Below the pieces are notes generated by a model. It searched no databases. It was not told where the DNA came from and was given only the letters and a program-made list of their open reading frames with translations. From contig JBIQLW010000011.1 of the NCBI GenBank assembly GCA_044463945.1, positions 30,757-94,756 on the forward strand: DNA of 64,000 bases, in the 5' to 3' direction. The position numbers and the translations under genes were made by a program. The stretch's first letter is position 1; each line of letters begins with the position of its first letter. Positions 20,001-27,979 of the stretch are shown one piece after another. The DNA is from 62-47 sp044463945 (lineage in GTDB: Bacteria > Pseudomonadota > Alphaproteobacteria > Rhizobiales > Xanthobacteraceae).

Positions 20001-20171
20001 CGCCTCGCGCGCCAGCCGTCCGGCGCGCCGCGTCGGCAGATACAGCGTCGCCTGCGCCAGCCGCGCAGGCTGCGCGCGGGCGGAAAACCCTTCGATCAGG
20101 TCGCCGTCCACCAGCGCCGCGATCAGCGTGTGCAGGAACGGCGCGGAGGCGGGAATATTGAAGACGTGCAT
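17004..20171 (-). CDS. addB: Double-strand break repair protein AddB
   Basis: Partner subunit of AddA, with an inactivated helicase-like core and its own nuclease. About 1055 residues in the alphaproteobacterial form. N terminus MHVFNIPASAPFLHT; LYLPTRRAGRLARE replaces a working Walker A. The C-terminal nuclease carries the Asp/Lys signature ALVDYKTGYPPTGKQ. I chose ATG 20171 because this N terminus is family-like; the frame opens 11 codons earlier. Upstream gap 20172-20361 holds palindromic repeats. Confidence 0.94.
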   Translation of the reverse strand: MHVFNIPASAPFLHTLIAALVDGDLIEGFSARAQPARLAQATLYLPTRRAGRLAREAFLDVLAVDAAVLPRIVTLGDIDEDDFAFADTDIRDAFDLAPALGGLERRLTLARLVGAWAKQLRPQSPLDAPLVAGGPATTLALATDLARLMDDMATRGVDWAALDGLVPDALDQYWKLSLDFLKIAREAWPAHLKETGRIEPAIRRDLLIAAEAERLKAHPDGPVIAAGSTGSMPATAKLLHAIARLPHGAVVLPGLDTDLDEAAWHGIGGHRDASGRFTMPPSSNHPQFALHALLSRFGIERRDVIQLGGPASHGREVLASEAMRPATATGEWHRRLAAPEVAPRIANAMQGLSVIEAPNPEMEALAIAVAMREARELNLSAALVTPDRALARRVMAALGRWNLAYDDSGGDPLLDTPVGIFARLIACAACEGLEPATLLALLKHPLFRLGRAENGWRAAIETLELALLRGTRPAAGSVGLARDFATFRGELTKRNRGEDSTIHASELRAKLPEPELDDSADLIAALTAALAPLESLAGPAAPDLAVLAQRHREVLTRLATDDAGATPAFDDADGRALLAAFDDLLGDSGDDAPAPSGLPVPPRDYCEVFETALSDRVARQPLDADAPLRIYGLLEARLTEHDRVILGGLIEGTWPPMPRVDPWLSRPMRHQLGLDLPERRIGLSAHDFTQLLGSREVILSHPAKAGGAPAVASRFLHRLEATAGAAAFAAAKEAGARYLRYAEALDRPDTVKPVGQPAPKPPRDLRPMTMSVTEIEDWLRDPYTIFAKRILGLAPLDPVDMPLTAADRGSAIHAALGDFSRQFADALPDDAEAVLRTIGAQRFAALMERPEARALWWPRFLRIAGWFARWERERRGEVARIDAEVRGETHIALDGERAFTLTARADRIEHRTDRTFALVDYKTGYPPTGKQVRMGLSPQLTLEAAILRQGGFDGIPAGASVSELLYVRLSGNSPPGEEKPVELKVNRTDPPQWPDDGADEALRKLEALIRRFDDEVQGYTSLNLSMWSNRYGVYDDLARIKEWSAGGGSDSGGAE

Positions 20172-20235
20172 GAGCAACCCGATTTGAGGATCAGGGTACA
20201 TCATGATGAAGGCATAGTGTCGCTGATTTTACGCG

Positions 20236-20350
20236 CGTCATGCCCGGACTTGCCCGGGCAACCATCAATTCTCGATAACATGGTTTGCCGGGTCATAGGC
20301 GAGCGAAGCGACGCCGTTCTTCGAACGGCTATGCCCGGCAATGACAGTGA
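20236..20350. repeat. Palindromic intergenic repeat, family B, between murU and addB
   Basis: CGTCATGCCCGGACTTGCCCGGGCAACCAT, then a spacer and the near-complement GCTATGCCCGGCAATGACAG. The two ends pair with one another. A related core, GCCGGGCTTGACCCGGC, recurs at 30602-30689 and 62359-62389. Confidence 0.75.
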
Positions 20351-20361
20351 TCGGCTGAAAT

Positions 20362-21084
20362 TCAGGCCGCACTGGCGAGAAACGCCCGCTCGGCCGCCTG
20401 CACCGCGTCGGGGGTGCCGACGTGCATCCACAGGCCGTCGAGCCGCAGGCCGAACAGCCGCCCCTGTTCGCCGGCGCGGTCGAACAGTTTCGTCAGCGCG
20501 AACTCGCCACGCGGGCTGCCTGCGAAAATCGCCGACGACAGAATGGCGACGCCGGCATAGACGAACGGCACCACCTCGCGTTCCTTGCGCCGGCGCAGCG
20601 TGCCGTCCGGCAGCATGGCGTAGTCGCCGCTGCCGCTGTAGCCGACGCTGCCGGCGGTCGGCGCCATCAAGAGCAGGATATCCATCCGCGCCGGATCGAA
20701 TGCGGCGGCGAGCCGCGACAGGTTCGGCTCGGCGCCGTCGATCCACAGCGTATCGGCGTTGAGATGGAAGAACGGCGCAGCGCCGAGCAGCGGCAGCGCC
20801 TTCACCACGCCGCCGCCGGTGCCGAGTACGGCGTCGCGCTCGTCGGAGATGGCGATGCGCGGCCTAGCCCGCGTGGCGACATGCTCGATGATCTGGTCCG
20901 GCAGGTAATGGACATTGACCACGGCGCTGGCGACGCCGAAGTCGGCGAGCTTGTCGAGAACATGGTCGAGCAGCGGCCGGCCGGCGACCGGCACCAGCGG
21001 CTTCGGCATCCGCTCGGTGAGCGGCCGCATCCGTGTGCCGAGCCCGGCGGCGAGCACCATGGCGGTGGTGGGGCGAGTGGGCAT
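20362..21084 (-). CDS. murU: N-acetylmuramate alpha-1-phosphate uridylyltransferase (MurU-type nucleotidyltransferase)
   Basis: Probably makes UDP-MurNAc from MurNAc-1-phosphate, letting cells recycle peptidoglycan without the fosfomycin-sensitive de novo route. 240 residues: the nucleotide-binding loop LAAGLGTRMRPLT, MPKPLVPVAGRPL, the metal site LNADTLW, and VGYSGSGDY. The start at 21084 (MPTRPTTAMV) is chosen because the open frame upstream has no family-like sequence. Its link to MurU rather than another sugar nucleotidyltransferase rests on the AmgK domain encoded just upstream on the same strand. Confidence 0.88.
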   Translation of the reverse strand: MPTRPTTAMVLAAGLGTRMRPLTERMPKPLVPVAGRPLLDHVLDKLADFGVASAVVNVHYLPDQIIEHVATRARPRIAISDERDAVLGTGGGVVKALPLLGAAPFFHLNADTLWIDGAEPNLSRLAAAFDPARMDILLLMAPTAGSVGYSGSGDYAMLPDGTLRRRKEREVVPFVYAGVAILSSAIFAGSPRGEFALTKLFDRAGEQGRLFGLRLDGLWMHVGTPDAVQAAERAFLASAA

Positions 21085-21230
21085 CCTTGAAGTTCCTTGC
21101 CGGCCGTTGCCGGCCGGCGGCGCGGGAGAATCGGTCGCGACGATCTTATCACGGCCGCCGTGCGTCGCATGATGAGACACGGTGATGACAGCGATGTGAC
21201 GGCGCGGCGGTCTGGACGGCACGCGCAGCG

Positions 21231-21560
21231 TCAGATCTCGACGACGTGGGTCGCGGCGCTGCGCGGCTTTTTCCTCCTGTCGCCGGGCTTGAGGAAATTG
21301 ACGCCGATCTGGTCGCCGTTGACCCAGGCCAGTTCGCAACGGCGATAGGCGAGGCCGGTCGAGGACAGGATGAGGAAGAACTCCTTGAGGTGCAGCCCTT
21401 CCATCGAACCCTGCACGGTCAGCTTGGCGCCGTTCTCGGAGACGTCCTCCATGGTGCAGGATCGCCGCCAGGTGCCGTCGATCCCCATCAGATGCGCGCC
21501 GAAGCCGCGCTCGAAGGTGACGCGCTCACCGCTCTGCCGCTGCTCCGCCGTCATGTCCAT
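21231..21560 (-). CDS. PilZ-domain protein
   Basis: A 109-residue stand-alone PilZ domain. The second c-di-GMP motif D-x-S-x-x-G is intact (DVSENG, residues 39-44), with the beta strands ELAWVNGDQIGVNF following. The first motif R-x3-R is not canonical: arginines at 8, 13 and 18 are each five apart. It may bind c-di-GMP weakly or not at all. It sits between murU and the tsaE-amgK fusion on the same strand, but a role in wall recycling is not implied by that alone. Confidence 0.82.
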   Translation of the reverse strand: MDMTAEQRQSGERVTFERGFGAHLMGIDGTWRRSCTMEDVSENGAKLTVQGSMEGLHLKEFFLILSSTGLAYRRCELAWVNGDQIGVNFLKPGDRRKKPRSAATHVVEI

Positions 21561-21662
21561 TCCCCACGGTCAGTTTCGCCGGCCGCGTGGGCGCGGCGCG
21601 ACCCGAGATTGAGGTTCCTTCGGTCATAAACCGGGACGGCTAACAGAGGGTAAAACCGGGGG

Positions 21663-23186
21663 TCAGGATTGACGCGGCGGCGGGACGTGAGCGGCATACC
21701 AGTCGCGCAGCAGCGCCAGCGCCGGGTGCGCCAGCGAGCGGTTGAGATAGGCCCAGATGCGCGGCTGATGACGCAGATATTGCGGCTTGCCGTCGCGCCG
21801 GTTGAGCCGGGCGAAGGTGCCGAGCAGGCGCGTGTTGCGCTGCGCCGACATCACCGCGTAACTCTCGGCGAAGGCGGCGGCGTCGAAGCCGGGATCGGCG
21901 GCGCGGCGCGCGGCGACGTAGTGGGCGAACATCGCCAGTTCGAGCGGCTCCGGCACGTCGATGCGGGCGTCCTGCAACAGCGACACCAGGTCGTAGCTCG
22001 GCGGCCCCATCACCGTGTCCTGAAAATCGATGATGCCGACCTTGCCGATGCCGGGGCGATCCTCGAGCCAGATCATGTTGGGCGAATGGAAGTCGCGCAG
22101 CATCCAGGTTTGCGCACCGCTCTGCCGCGCCAGCACGGCGTGCCACAGCGCGAGAAATTCGTCGCGGTCGGCCGACGCGGGATCGGCGCCGCGATCCGGC
22201 AGATACCATTCCAGCATCAGCCCGATCTCGATCAGCATCGCCTCGATATCGAAGACGGGGATGTCGTAGGTCGCCTGTCCCGTCAGCGGCAGCGTCGCCG
22301 GCAGCGGCGCGTGGTGCAGCGTAGCGAGCAGATCGGTTGCGGTCTGATAGCGCTCCGGAATGGGCTGCGGCGGCGTGCCGGTAGTGACACCTTCGCTGCC
22401 GAGGTCTTCCAGAATGAGGAAGCCACTGTCGAGGTCCATGTGGTGGATCGCGGGTGCCGACAACCCTTGCGCGCGCAGGCCGTTGGCGATCGCCACGAAG
22501 GGGCGGACGTCCTCGGCCAGATGCACCGCCGCGCTGTAGGATTTCCCGCGATAGAGCGCGGGACCGTCGGAGCGCTTCGGCGCGTTCATCAGGATCACGA
22601 CGCCGTCGTCGCGGTACAGCCGGGCATAGGAGCGGGTCGAGGCGTCGCCGGCCATGCGGCGACGGCGCGCCGAATCGTAGTCGGCGCGTTCGAGGAAGCG
22701 GCGCAGCGCCGCGAGCCGCGCCACCTGCGCCGCCGCCTTGCCGTGGCCGGTGATCTCGGCGGCGCGGGCCGAGCGGCCGAGCGCCGGCCGATGACTGAGC
22801 GCGATCTCGATGCGGTCGGCCGGCAGCGCGTGCGCGGCGCGCTCCGGCCATTCGATCAGCGCGACCACACCCTCCGGCAGCGGATCGAGGCCGATCTCCG
22901 TCAGTTCATCCGGGTCCTCGATACGGTAGAGGTCGGCGTGCAGTACCGTGAACGGCGCAAGCTCATAGGTTTGCGCCAGCGTGAAGGTCGGGCTCGGCAC
23001 TTCCAGCGTATCGTCGTCGGCGATGTAACGAATCATCGCGCGCGCCGCCGCGGTCTTGCCGGCACCGAGATCGCCCGACAGCGCAATGACGTCGCCGGCG
23101 TTGATGAGCAGCGCGAGGTCCGCCATCAGATTCGCGGTCGCCGTCTCGTTAGCGAGCGCCACGGCGAATGTCGCGGGCGCGGTCAT
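21663..23186 (-). CDS. tsaE: TsaE (tRNA t6A synthesis ATPase) fused to AmgK-type N-acetylmuramate/GlcNAc kinase
   Basis: A 507-residue two-domain protein. Residues 1 to about 155 are TsaE, the ATPase that resets TsaBD during t6A37 tRNA modification: P-loop GDLGAGKT (38-45), VPSPTFTLAQTYE and DLYRI. Residues about 165-507 form an aminoglycoside-phosphotransferase-like kinase: LILEDLG, the catalytic loop LRDFHSPN and metal loop GIIDFQDTVMGP. Such kinases next to MurU are AmgK, which phosphorylates MurNAc at C1. There is no stop or frameshift between the domains. The start overlaps the divL stop as ATGA, so it is made together with the kinase upstream. Confidence 0.92.
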   Translation of the reverse strand: MTAPATFAVALANETATANLMADLALLINAGDVIALSGDLGAGKTAAARAMIRYIADDDTLEVPSPTFTLAQTYELAPFTVLHADLYRIEDPDELTEIGLDPLPEGVVALIEWPERAAHALPADRIEIALSHRPALGRSARAAEITGHGKAAAQVARLAALRRFLERADYDSARRRRMAGDASTRSYARLYRDDGVVILMNAPKRSDGPALYRGKSYSAAVHLAEDVRPFVAIANGLRAQGLSAPAIHHMDLDSGFLILEDLGSEGVTTGTPPQPIPERYQTATDLLATLHHAPLPATLPLTGQATYDIPVFDIEAMLIEIGLMLEWYLPDRGADPASADRDEFLALWHAVLARQSGAQTWMLRDFHSPNMIWLEDRPGIGKVGIIDFQDTVMGPPSYDLVSLLQDARIDVPEPLELAMFAHYVAARRAADPGFDAAAFAESYAVMSAQRNTRLLGTFARLNRRDGKPQYLRHQPRIWAYLNRSLAHPALALLRDWYAAHVPPPRQS

Positions 23187-25699
23187 TCAGCGGCGTTGCG
23201 CTGCATCGCCTGCTCGGCGGGAAACTCGCAGGTCACCGTGGTGCCCTTGCCGGCCGCCGAGTCGACGCGCACCTTGCCGCCGTGCAGTTCGACGAAGGAG
23301 CGCACCAGCGACAGGCCGAGTCCCGCGCCGCGATGCCGCGAGCCGTTGGAGTGACTCTCGAACCAGTCGAACACCTTGTCCTGCACCTCGGCCGGAATGC
23401 CGGGGCCGCGATCGCTGACGGCGAACACCACGCTGTGGTCGGTGCGTCTGGCGCTGAGCGTGATCGCGGAGTCCTGCGGCGAGAAGCCCACGGCGTTGGC
23501 GAGCAGATTGTAGAGCACCTGCACCACGCGGCGCTCGTCGCCGGTGAACTGTCCGATATCCGCGCCGGCATCGATGCGCAGCGCGATGTGATCGCGCGCC
23601 AGCCGGTCCTGAATACCTTCGGCGGCGGCGTCGATCGCCTTGCGGATATCGACCGGGCCGAGATTGAGCGTCATCGCTCCCGCGTCGATGGTGGCGAGGT
23701 CGAGGATGTTGTTGATGATCGCAAGCAGCGCGTTGGTCGAGGCGGTGATGTAGCCGAGATATTCGTCCTGCTTGGCGGTCAGCGGGCCGGTCGCGGGATC
23801 GCTGAGGAAATGCGCGAAGCCGATGATGGTGGTCAGCGGCGAGCGCAGCTCGTAGGAGACGTGGTGGACGAAATCGACCTTCATCTGGTCGGCGGCTTCC
23901 AGCGCCTCGTTGCGCTCGCGCAGCGCCCGCTCGACGTTCTCGGTATCGGTGATGTCCTGGAAGGTCAGCATGGTGGCGCCGTCGGGCAGCGGCAGCGTCA
24001 TGCAGTCGAGCACGCTGCCGTCGGCACGTTCCATCTTGAGCGGCTGCGGACGGCGGTTCTCGATCGCGGTGATGGCGTCGCCGATGGTGCGCCACGCCGC
24101 GTCGTCATTGTAGAGCGGCCGGCACCACTCCACCACGGTGTCGATGTGCGGCTGGTCGCTCATGGCTTCCGCCGACAGCCGCCACATCCTCGCGAAGGCC
24201 GGATTGAACAGTTGCGCGCGGCCGTTGCTGCCGAACACCGCGACCGCTTCGGCGAGGTTGTCCAGCGTCTCGCGCTGCACCCGGATCAGGCCGTCGAAGC
24301 GGCGCGCCAGATCGAGGCTTTCAGTAACGTCATCGAACAGATAGGTGACGCCGCCCTCGGGGTTCGGCATGGTGGCGAGGCTCACCGCGCGGCCGTCGGG
24401 CAGATACCATACGTCCTTGGCCGGTTCGACGGCGCGATAGGCTTCGTGCAGGCGCGCCTTCCAGGCGCGGAAGTCGGGCTGCTCGGGAATTTTGCGCGCT
24501 GCGCGCAGGCGGTCGAGGATGCTGGAGTCGTCGGGATTGCCGTCGAGGAAGGCGCGGTCGAGGTCCCACAGCCGGCGATAGGAATCGTTGTAGAAGGCAA
24601 GGCGCCGCTCGCCGTCGAACACCGCGACGCCGCAGGACAACTGGTCGAGCGTGCGGCGATGGGCGTCGGCCATGCGTTGCAGCGCGGCGCGCAGCGTCGC
24701 GGCCTCGGTGGCATCGACGGCGAGACCGGCGCTACCGCCCGGCACATTGCGGGCGTGAATGTCGTAGATGCGCCGCTCGCCGCCGGTCACGATGGGGACG
24801 CGCGCCTCGAACACGGCGTTGTCGGCAAGCGCGCGCGCCATGGCGGCGCGGTCGTCGCTGTCGAGCAATTCGAGATTGCCGGCAATGGCCTCGGCCGGTG
24901 ACGCCGCGTCGGTGGCGCGGGCGTAAGCGGCGTTGGCATAAGCGAGGTGGCCGCCGGCGGTGCGCGCCCACAGCGGCCACGGCGCGGCGGCGGCAAGCGC
25001 GCGCAGCATTTCGGTTTCGGCGAGAAGATCGCGATAGCGCAGGCTCATCTCGGCAAGGTCGCGGCGCAGGCCGCTCAACTCGCGGATGCGCACGATGGCC
25101 TGGCCGCCGATGGCGCGGCCCATCGCCTCGACCGCGCGGCCGCTGCTGGCGGTGAGATTGAGCTGGAACGCTTCGCCGGCCTCGCGCAGCGCATCGACGG
25201 CATGGTCCATCTGCAAGGCGGGTTCCGGCGGCAGCCAGGTGCCGAACGCCAGCACGCGTTGCGGGGTAACGAGCGGGGAATCCTGCGGCAAAAGCAAGGC
25301 GACGTCGCCGCTGATCTCCGGGCGGTCGCTGCCCGCCGGCCACGAGATCAGCACCTGGGGTTCGGTGAACAACAGCGCGCGGTAACGGTCGGCGTCCGCC
25401 TGCGCGGTGTGGAGGTCGGCCCTGAGCCGGCGCTCGGTGGTGACGGCACGGATGCGGGTGCGCATCAAGAGAATGGTGGCGAGCACCGAGAAGCCCAGCA
25501 CGCCCGCAGCCAGCGTCATCGCCGCCATGCCCCGCTGGTCGAGGTCGGTCAGGGCGGCGAGGGTCTGGACCACGGTGCCGGTATCCGCCAAAGCGGGCGG
25601 CGCGGCCGCCAGCGTCACGGCAAGGCCGGCCGTGCCGTCGCGCACCAGCGATGTGCATGACAGCAGCGTCCGACGTATCGTTGCGATAACGCCTGACAT
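23183..25699 (-). CDS. divL: DivL-type PAS sensor kinase homologue with Tyr in place of phospho-His
   Basis: In Caulobacter, DivL is a membrane pseudokinase that controls CckA and hence CtrA and the cell cycle. This 838-residue protein has a hydrophobic signal-like stretch (about 22-38), a transmembrane helix (about 58-79), several PAS-like segments (about 230-330, 345-460, 475-590), a dimerisation domain and an ATPase domain with DRGPGIP and GAGLGLSL. The H-box reads VHHVSYELRSPLT: Tyr616 stands where His is normally phosphorylated, as in DivL. The start at 25699 (MSGVIATIRR) excludes an upstream open frame that runs through a palindromic repeat. Confidence 0.9.
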   Translation of the reverse strand: MSGVIATIRRTLLSCTSLVRDGTAGLAVTLAAAPPALADTGTVVQTLAALTDLDQRGMAAMTLAAGVLGFSVLATILLMRTRIRAVTTERRLRADLHTAQADADRYRALLFTEPQVLISWPAGSDRPEISGDVALLLPQDSPLVTPQRVLAFGTWLPPEPALQMDHAVDALREAGEAFQLNLTASSGRAVEAMGRAIGGQAIVRIRELSGLRRDLAEMSLRYRDLLAETEMLRALAAAAPWPLWARTAGGHLAYANAAYARATDAASPAEAIAGNLELLDSDDRAAMARALADNAVFEARVPIVTGGERRIYDIHARNVPGGSAGLAVDATEAATLRAALQRMADAHRRTLDQLSCGVAVFDGERRLAFYNDSYRRLWDLDRAFLDGNPDDSSILDRLRAARKIPEQPDFRAWKARLHEAYRAVEPAKDVWYLPDGRAVSLATMPNPEGGVTYLFDDVTESLDLARRFDGLIRVQRETLDNLAEAVAVFGSNGRAQLFNPAFARMWRLSAEAMSDQPHIDTVVEWCRPLYNDDAAWRTIGDAITAIENRRPQPLKMERADGSVLDCMTLPLPDGATMLTFQDITDTENVERALRERNEALEAADQMKVDFVHHVSYELRSPLTTIIGFAHFLSDPATGPLTAKQDEYLGYITASTNALLAIINNILDLATIDAGAMTLNLGPVDIRKAIDAAAEGIQDRLARDHIALRIDAGADIGQFTGDERRVVQVLYNLLANAVGFSPQDSAITLSARRTDHSVVFAVSDRGPGIPAEVQDKVFDWFESHSNGSRHRGAGLGLSLVRSFVELHGGKVRVDSAAGKGTTVTCEFPAEQAMQRNAAE

Positions 25700-25719
25700 C
25701 GTCCGCCCCAAACCGCTTG

Positions 25720-25768
25720 GAGCATGATCCCGAAAAGCGGGAACCGGTTTTCGGATAAGATCATGCTC
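25720..25768. repeat. Palindromic repeat, family D, upstream of divL
   Basis: GAGCATGATC...GATCATGCTC at the ends, with CCGAAAAGCGGGAACCGG and TTTTCGG inside, a near-perfect nested palindrome. The sequence matches a repeat I recognise as frequent in Bradyrhizobium-type genomes. It lies 21 bases upstream of the divL start. Confidence 0.85.
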
Positions 25769-25787
25769 AATCAAAAAGATCAGCGAG

Positions 25788-25818
25788 GAGTCTGCTTCAA
25801 TGAAGTTGAAACAGACTC
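25788..25818. repeat. Inverted repeat (hairpin) upstream of divL
   Basis: GAGTCTGCTTCAA and TTGAAACAGACTC flank a five-base loop; 12 of 13 positions pair. It sits 20 bases from the family D repeat and may belong to the same mobile unit. No T-run follows on either strand. Confidence 0.6.
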
Positions 25819-25922
25819 TGAGCCACGGCGCGGCCCAGCCCCGCCGCGCGCGAATCGCTCTCAATATCCCTCAACCGGACTCGCCCGAACAGAGTCCAGA
25901 CCGTGAACGTGAGAGGCTTGCG

Positions 25923-25954
25923 GAAAAAATGCGGCCGCCCTCGAGGGCGGCCGC
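25923..25954 (-). terminator. Rho-independent terminator of grpE
   Basis: GCGGCCGCCC-TCGA-GGGCGGCCGC (25931-25954) is a perfect 10-bp stem; on the minus strand it is followed by a run of six T's. It lies about 40 bases beyond the grpE stop. Confidence 0.9.
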
Positions 25955-25993
25955 TGATGGAGACAAGCGATCAGGCTCTCAGAGCCGTGCCGG

Positions 25994-26605
25994 CTATCCC
26001 TGCTCGGTCGCGGCGGCGGCCTTGGCGCCACCCTTCGAGACGCCGACCAGCGCCGGACGCAGCACCCGCTCGCCGATGGTGTAGCCGACCTGCACCACCT
26101 GCACCACGGTTCCCGCCGGCACCGAGGGGTCCGGCACCTCGAACATCGCCTGCTGGAAATTCGGATCGAACTTCTCGCCGGTCGGATCGAACCGCTTGAC
26201 GCCGTGTTTCTCCAGCGCGTTGAGCAGCGAGCGCTCGGTCAGTTCGACGCCCTCGACCAGCGACTTGAGGCCGGGGTCGGCGGCGGCGCGCGCTTCCGCC
26301 GGCACGGCATCGAGCGCGCGTTGCAGGTTGTCGGCGATGTCGAGCACGTCGCGCGCGAATCCGGTGATGCCGTAGATGCGGGCGTCGGCCACCTCGCGCG
26401 TGGTGCGCTTGCGCAGGTTCTCCATCTCCGCCAGCGTCCGCAACATCTTGTCGCGCGCTTCAGTGGCTTCCTTGGCCAGCGCCTCGGCGGAGCCCGGCTC
26501 GGGATCGTCCGGCATCACGTACGGCTTTGAAACCACCGTCTCCTTGTCCTTCGCGGAAGGTTCCGGGTTGTCGTTGTGCCCGCTCTGCCCGTTCGGATCA
26601 GTCAT
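25994..26605 (-). CDS. grpE: Nucleotide exchange factor GrpE
   Basis: Releases ADP from DnaK. 203 residues: acidic, disordered N terminus, a long helix (about 45-110, ARDKMLRTLAEMENLRKRT), then the beta domain with FDPNFQQAMFEVP and VVQVGYTIGERVLRPALV. The start at 26605 (MTDPNGQSGH) fits the family and has AAGAAGG upstream; the frame is open 29 codons further. It follows hrcA on the same strand, the usual heat-shock pair. Confidence 0.96.
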   Translation of the reverse strand: MTDPNGQSGHNDNPEPSAKDKETVVSKPYVMPDDPEPGSAEALAKEATEARDKMLRTLAEMENLRKRTTREVADARIYGITGFARDVLDIADNLQRALDAVPAEARAAADPGLKSLVEGVELTERSLLNALEKHGVKRFDPTGEKFDPNFQQAMFEVPDPSVPAGTVVQVVQVGYTIGERVLRPALVGVSKGGAKAAAATEQG

Positions 26606-26716
26606 GCCGCTGCCTTCTTGAAATTCGTGCTGAATGGAATGGAAGATGCTGGCCGGGATATCGGGGCTTTCGGCCGGAAAATCAAGGCTCAAGCCGGCGC
26701 GGCGCCGCCAGCGAAG

Positions 26717-27805
26717 CTAGCCGCCGAGCATCCGGCTGACAATGCGCGCGGCATAATCGACCATCGGAATCACCCGCGCGTAGTTCAGCCGGGTCGGGCC
26801 GATGACGCCGAGCACGCCGACGATATGGCCGGCGCCGTCGCGATAGGGCGCGATGATCGTCGACGAGCCGGACAGCGAGAAAAGCTTGTTCTCGGACCCG
26901 ATGAAAATCCGCACGCCCTCGGCGCGCTCGGCGCGGCCCAGCAGGTCGATCACGCCGCGCTTGCTCTCCAGATCGTCGAACAGGTGCCGCACCCGCTCCA
27001 GATCCTCCAGCGCGTGCAGGTCCTCCAGCAGGTTGGCGTGGCCGCGCACGATCAACTGGCGGTCCTCGCCGTCGCCGCCCGACCAGCTCGCGAGGCCGGC
27101 GGCGATGATCTTCTGGGTCAACTGATCGAGTTCGGCGCGGCTCTGCGCCAGCGCGCTTTCCAGCTCCAGCCGCGCCTCCGCCAGCGTGCGGCCGCGAATG
27201 CGGGCGTTGAGGAAGTTCGACGCCTCGGTGAGCGCCGACGACGGCACGCCGGGCGGCAGATCGAGAATGCGGTTCTCGACCTGGCCGTCCTCGGCCACCA
27301 GCACCACCAGCGCCCGCGCCGGCTCCAGCCGGACGAATTCGATATGCTTGAGCCGGACATTGGACTTCGCGGTCAAGACCACCGCCGCCGCCCGCGACAG
27401 GCCGGACAACTGGGTCAGCGCCTCGCTCAGCGCGGCCTCCACGGTCTGCGCCTTGCCGACCGAGGCGAGCTGGGTCTGGATCGCCTGCCGCTCGGCCTCG
27501 GACAGTTCGCCGACCTGCATCAGGGCATCGACGAAGAAGCGCAGGCCCAGTTCCGTCGGCAGCCGTCCGGCCGAGGTGTGCGGCGCGTAGATCAGCCCGA
27601 GCTGTTCGAGATCGGACATCACGTTGCGCACCGAGGCCGGCGACAGCGGGATGGTGATCAGGCGCGAGATGTTGCGCGATCCCGCGGGCTCGCCGGTGGC
27701 GAGATAGCTCTCGACGATCTGCCGGAAAATCTCCCGCGATCGCTCGTTGAGCTGGGCCAGCCCCGCCGGCGGGGAAATCAGGCCGATCGGTTCATGATGG
27801 GCCAC
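26717..27805 (-). CDS. hrcA: Heat-inducible transcription repressor HrcA
   Basis: Represses chaperone operons by binding CIRCE sites, with GroEL as co-regulator. About 362 residues: winged helix (LNERSREIFRQIVESYLATG, then GSRNISRLITIPLSPASVRN), the linker SAGRLPTELGLRFFVD, and C-terminal GVIGPTRLNYARVIPMVDY. The GTG at 27805 has AAGGAG six bases upstream; the TTG at 27826 has its AGGAG immediately adjacent with no spacing, so I prefer the GTG. I see no CIRCE element within this window. Confidence 0.95.
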   Translation of the reverse strand: MAHHEPIGLISPPAGLAQLNERSREIFRQIVESYLATGEPAGSRNISRLITIPLSPASVRNVMSDLEQLGLIYAPHTSAGRLPTELGLRFFVDALMQVGELSEAERQAIQTQLASVGKAQTVEAALSEALTQLSGLSRAAAVVLTAKSNVRLKHIEFVRLEPARALVVLVAEDGQVENRILDLPPGVPSSALTEASNFLNARIRGRTLAEARLELESALAQSRAELDQLTQKIIAAGLASWSGGDGEDRQLIVRGHANLLEDLHALEDLERVRHLFDDLESKRGVIDLLGRAERAEGVRIFIGSENKLFSLSGSSTIIAPYRDGAGHIVGVLGVIGPTRLNYARVIPMVDYAARIVSRMLGG

Positions 27806-27979
27806 GGTCAACTCCTTGGTCGTCAACTCCTAATTTGGCCATCCTGCGCGCCGGAGACAAGTCGGTATCGACACCATGCTCACTGGGCCGGGCCCCTGCA
27901 AAAGCCTTGCCGCTGCCGCCCGGGCCTCCTAAAAGCAGCGCCGAGACACTGCCCTCCATCGATTTGCAGGAGAACTGAC

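Noticed and set aside
25700..25864. N-terminal extension of the DivL-like kinase
   Set aside because: The extra codons are a translated family D palindromic repeat and hairpin.
26576..27979. Upstream extension of the rph reading frame (over 460 codons)
   Set aside because: It is antisense to grpE and hrcA; RNase PH begins at 27980 with its own ribosome-binding site.
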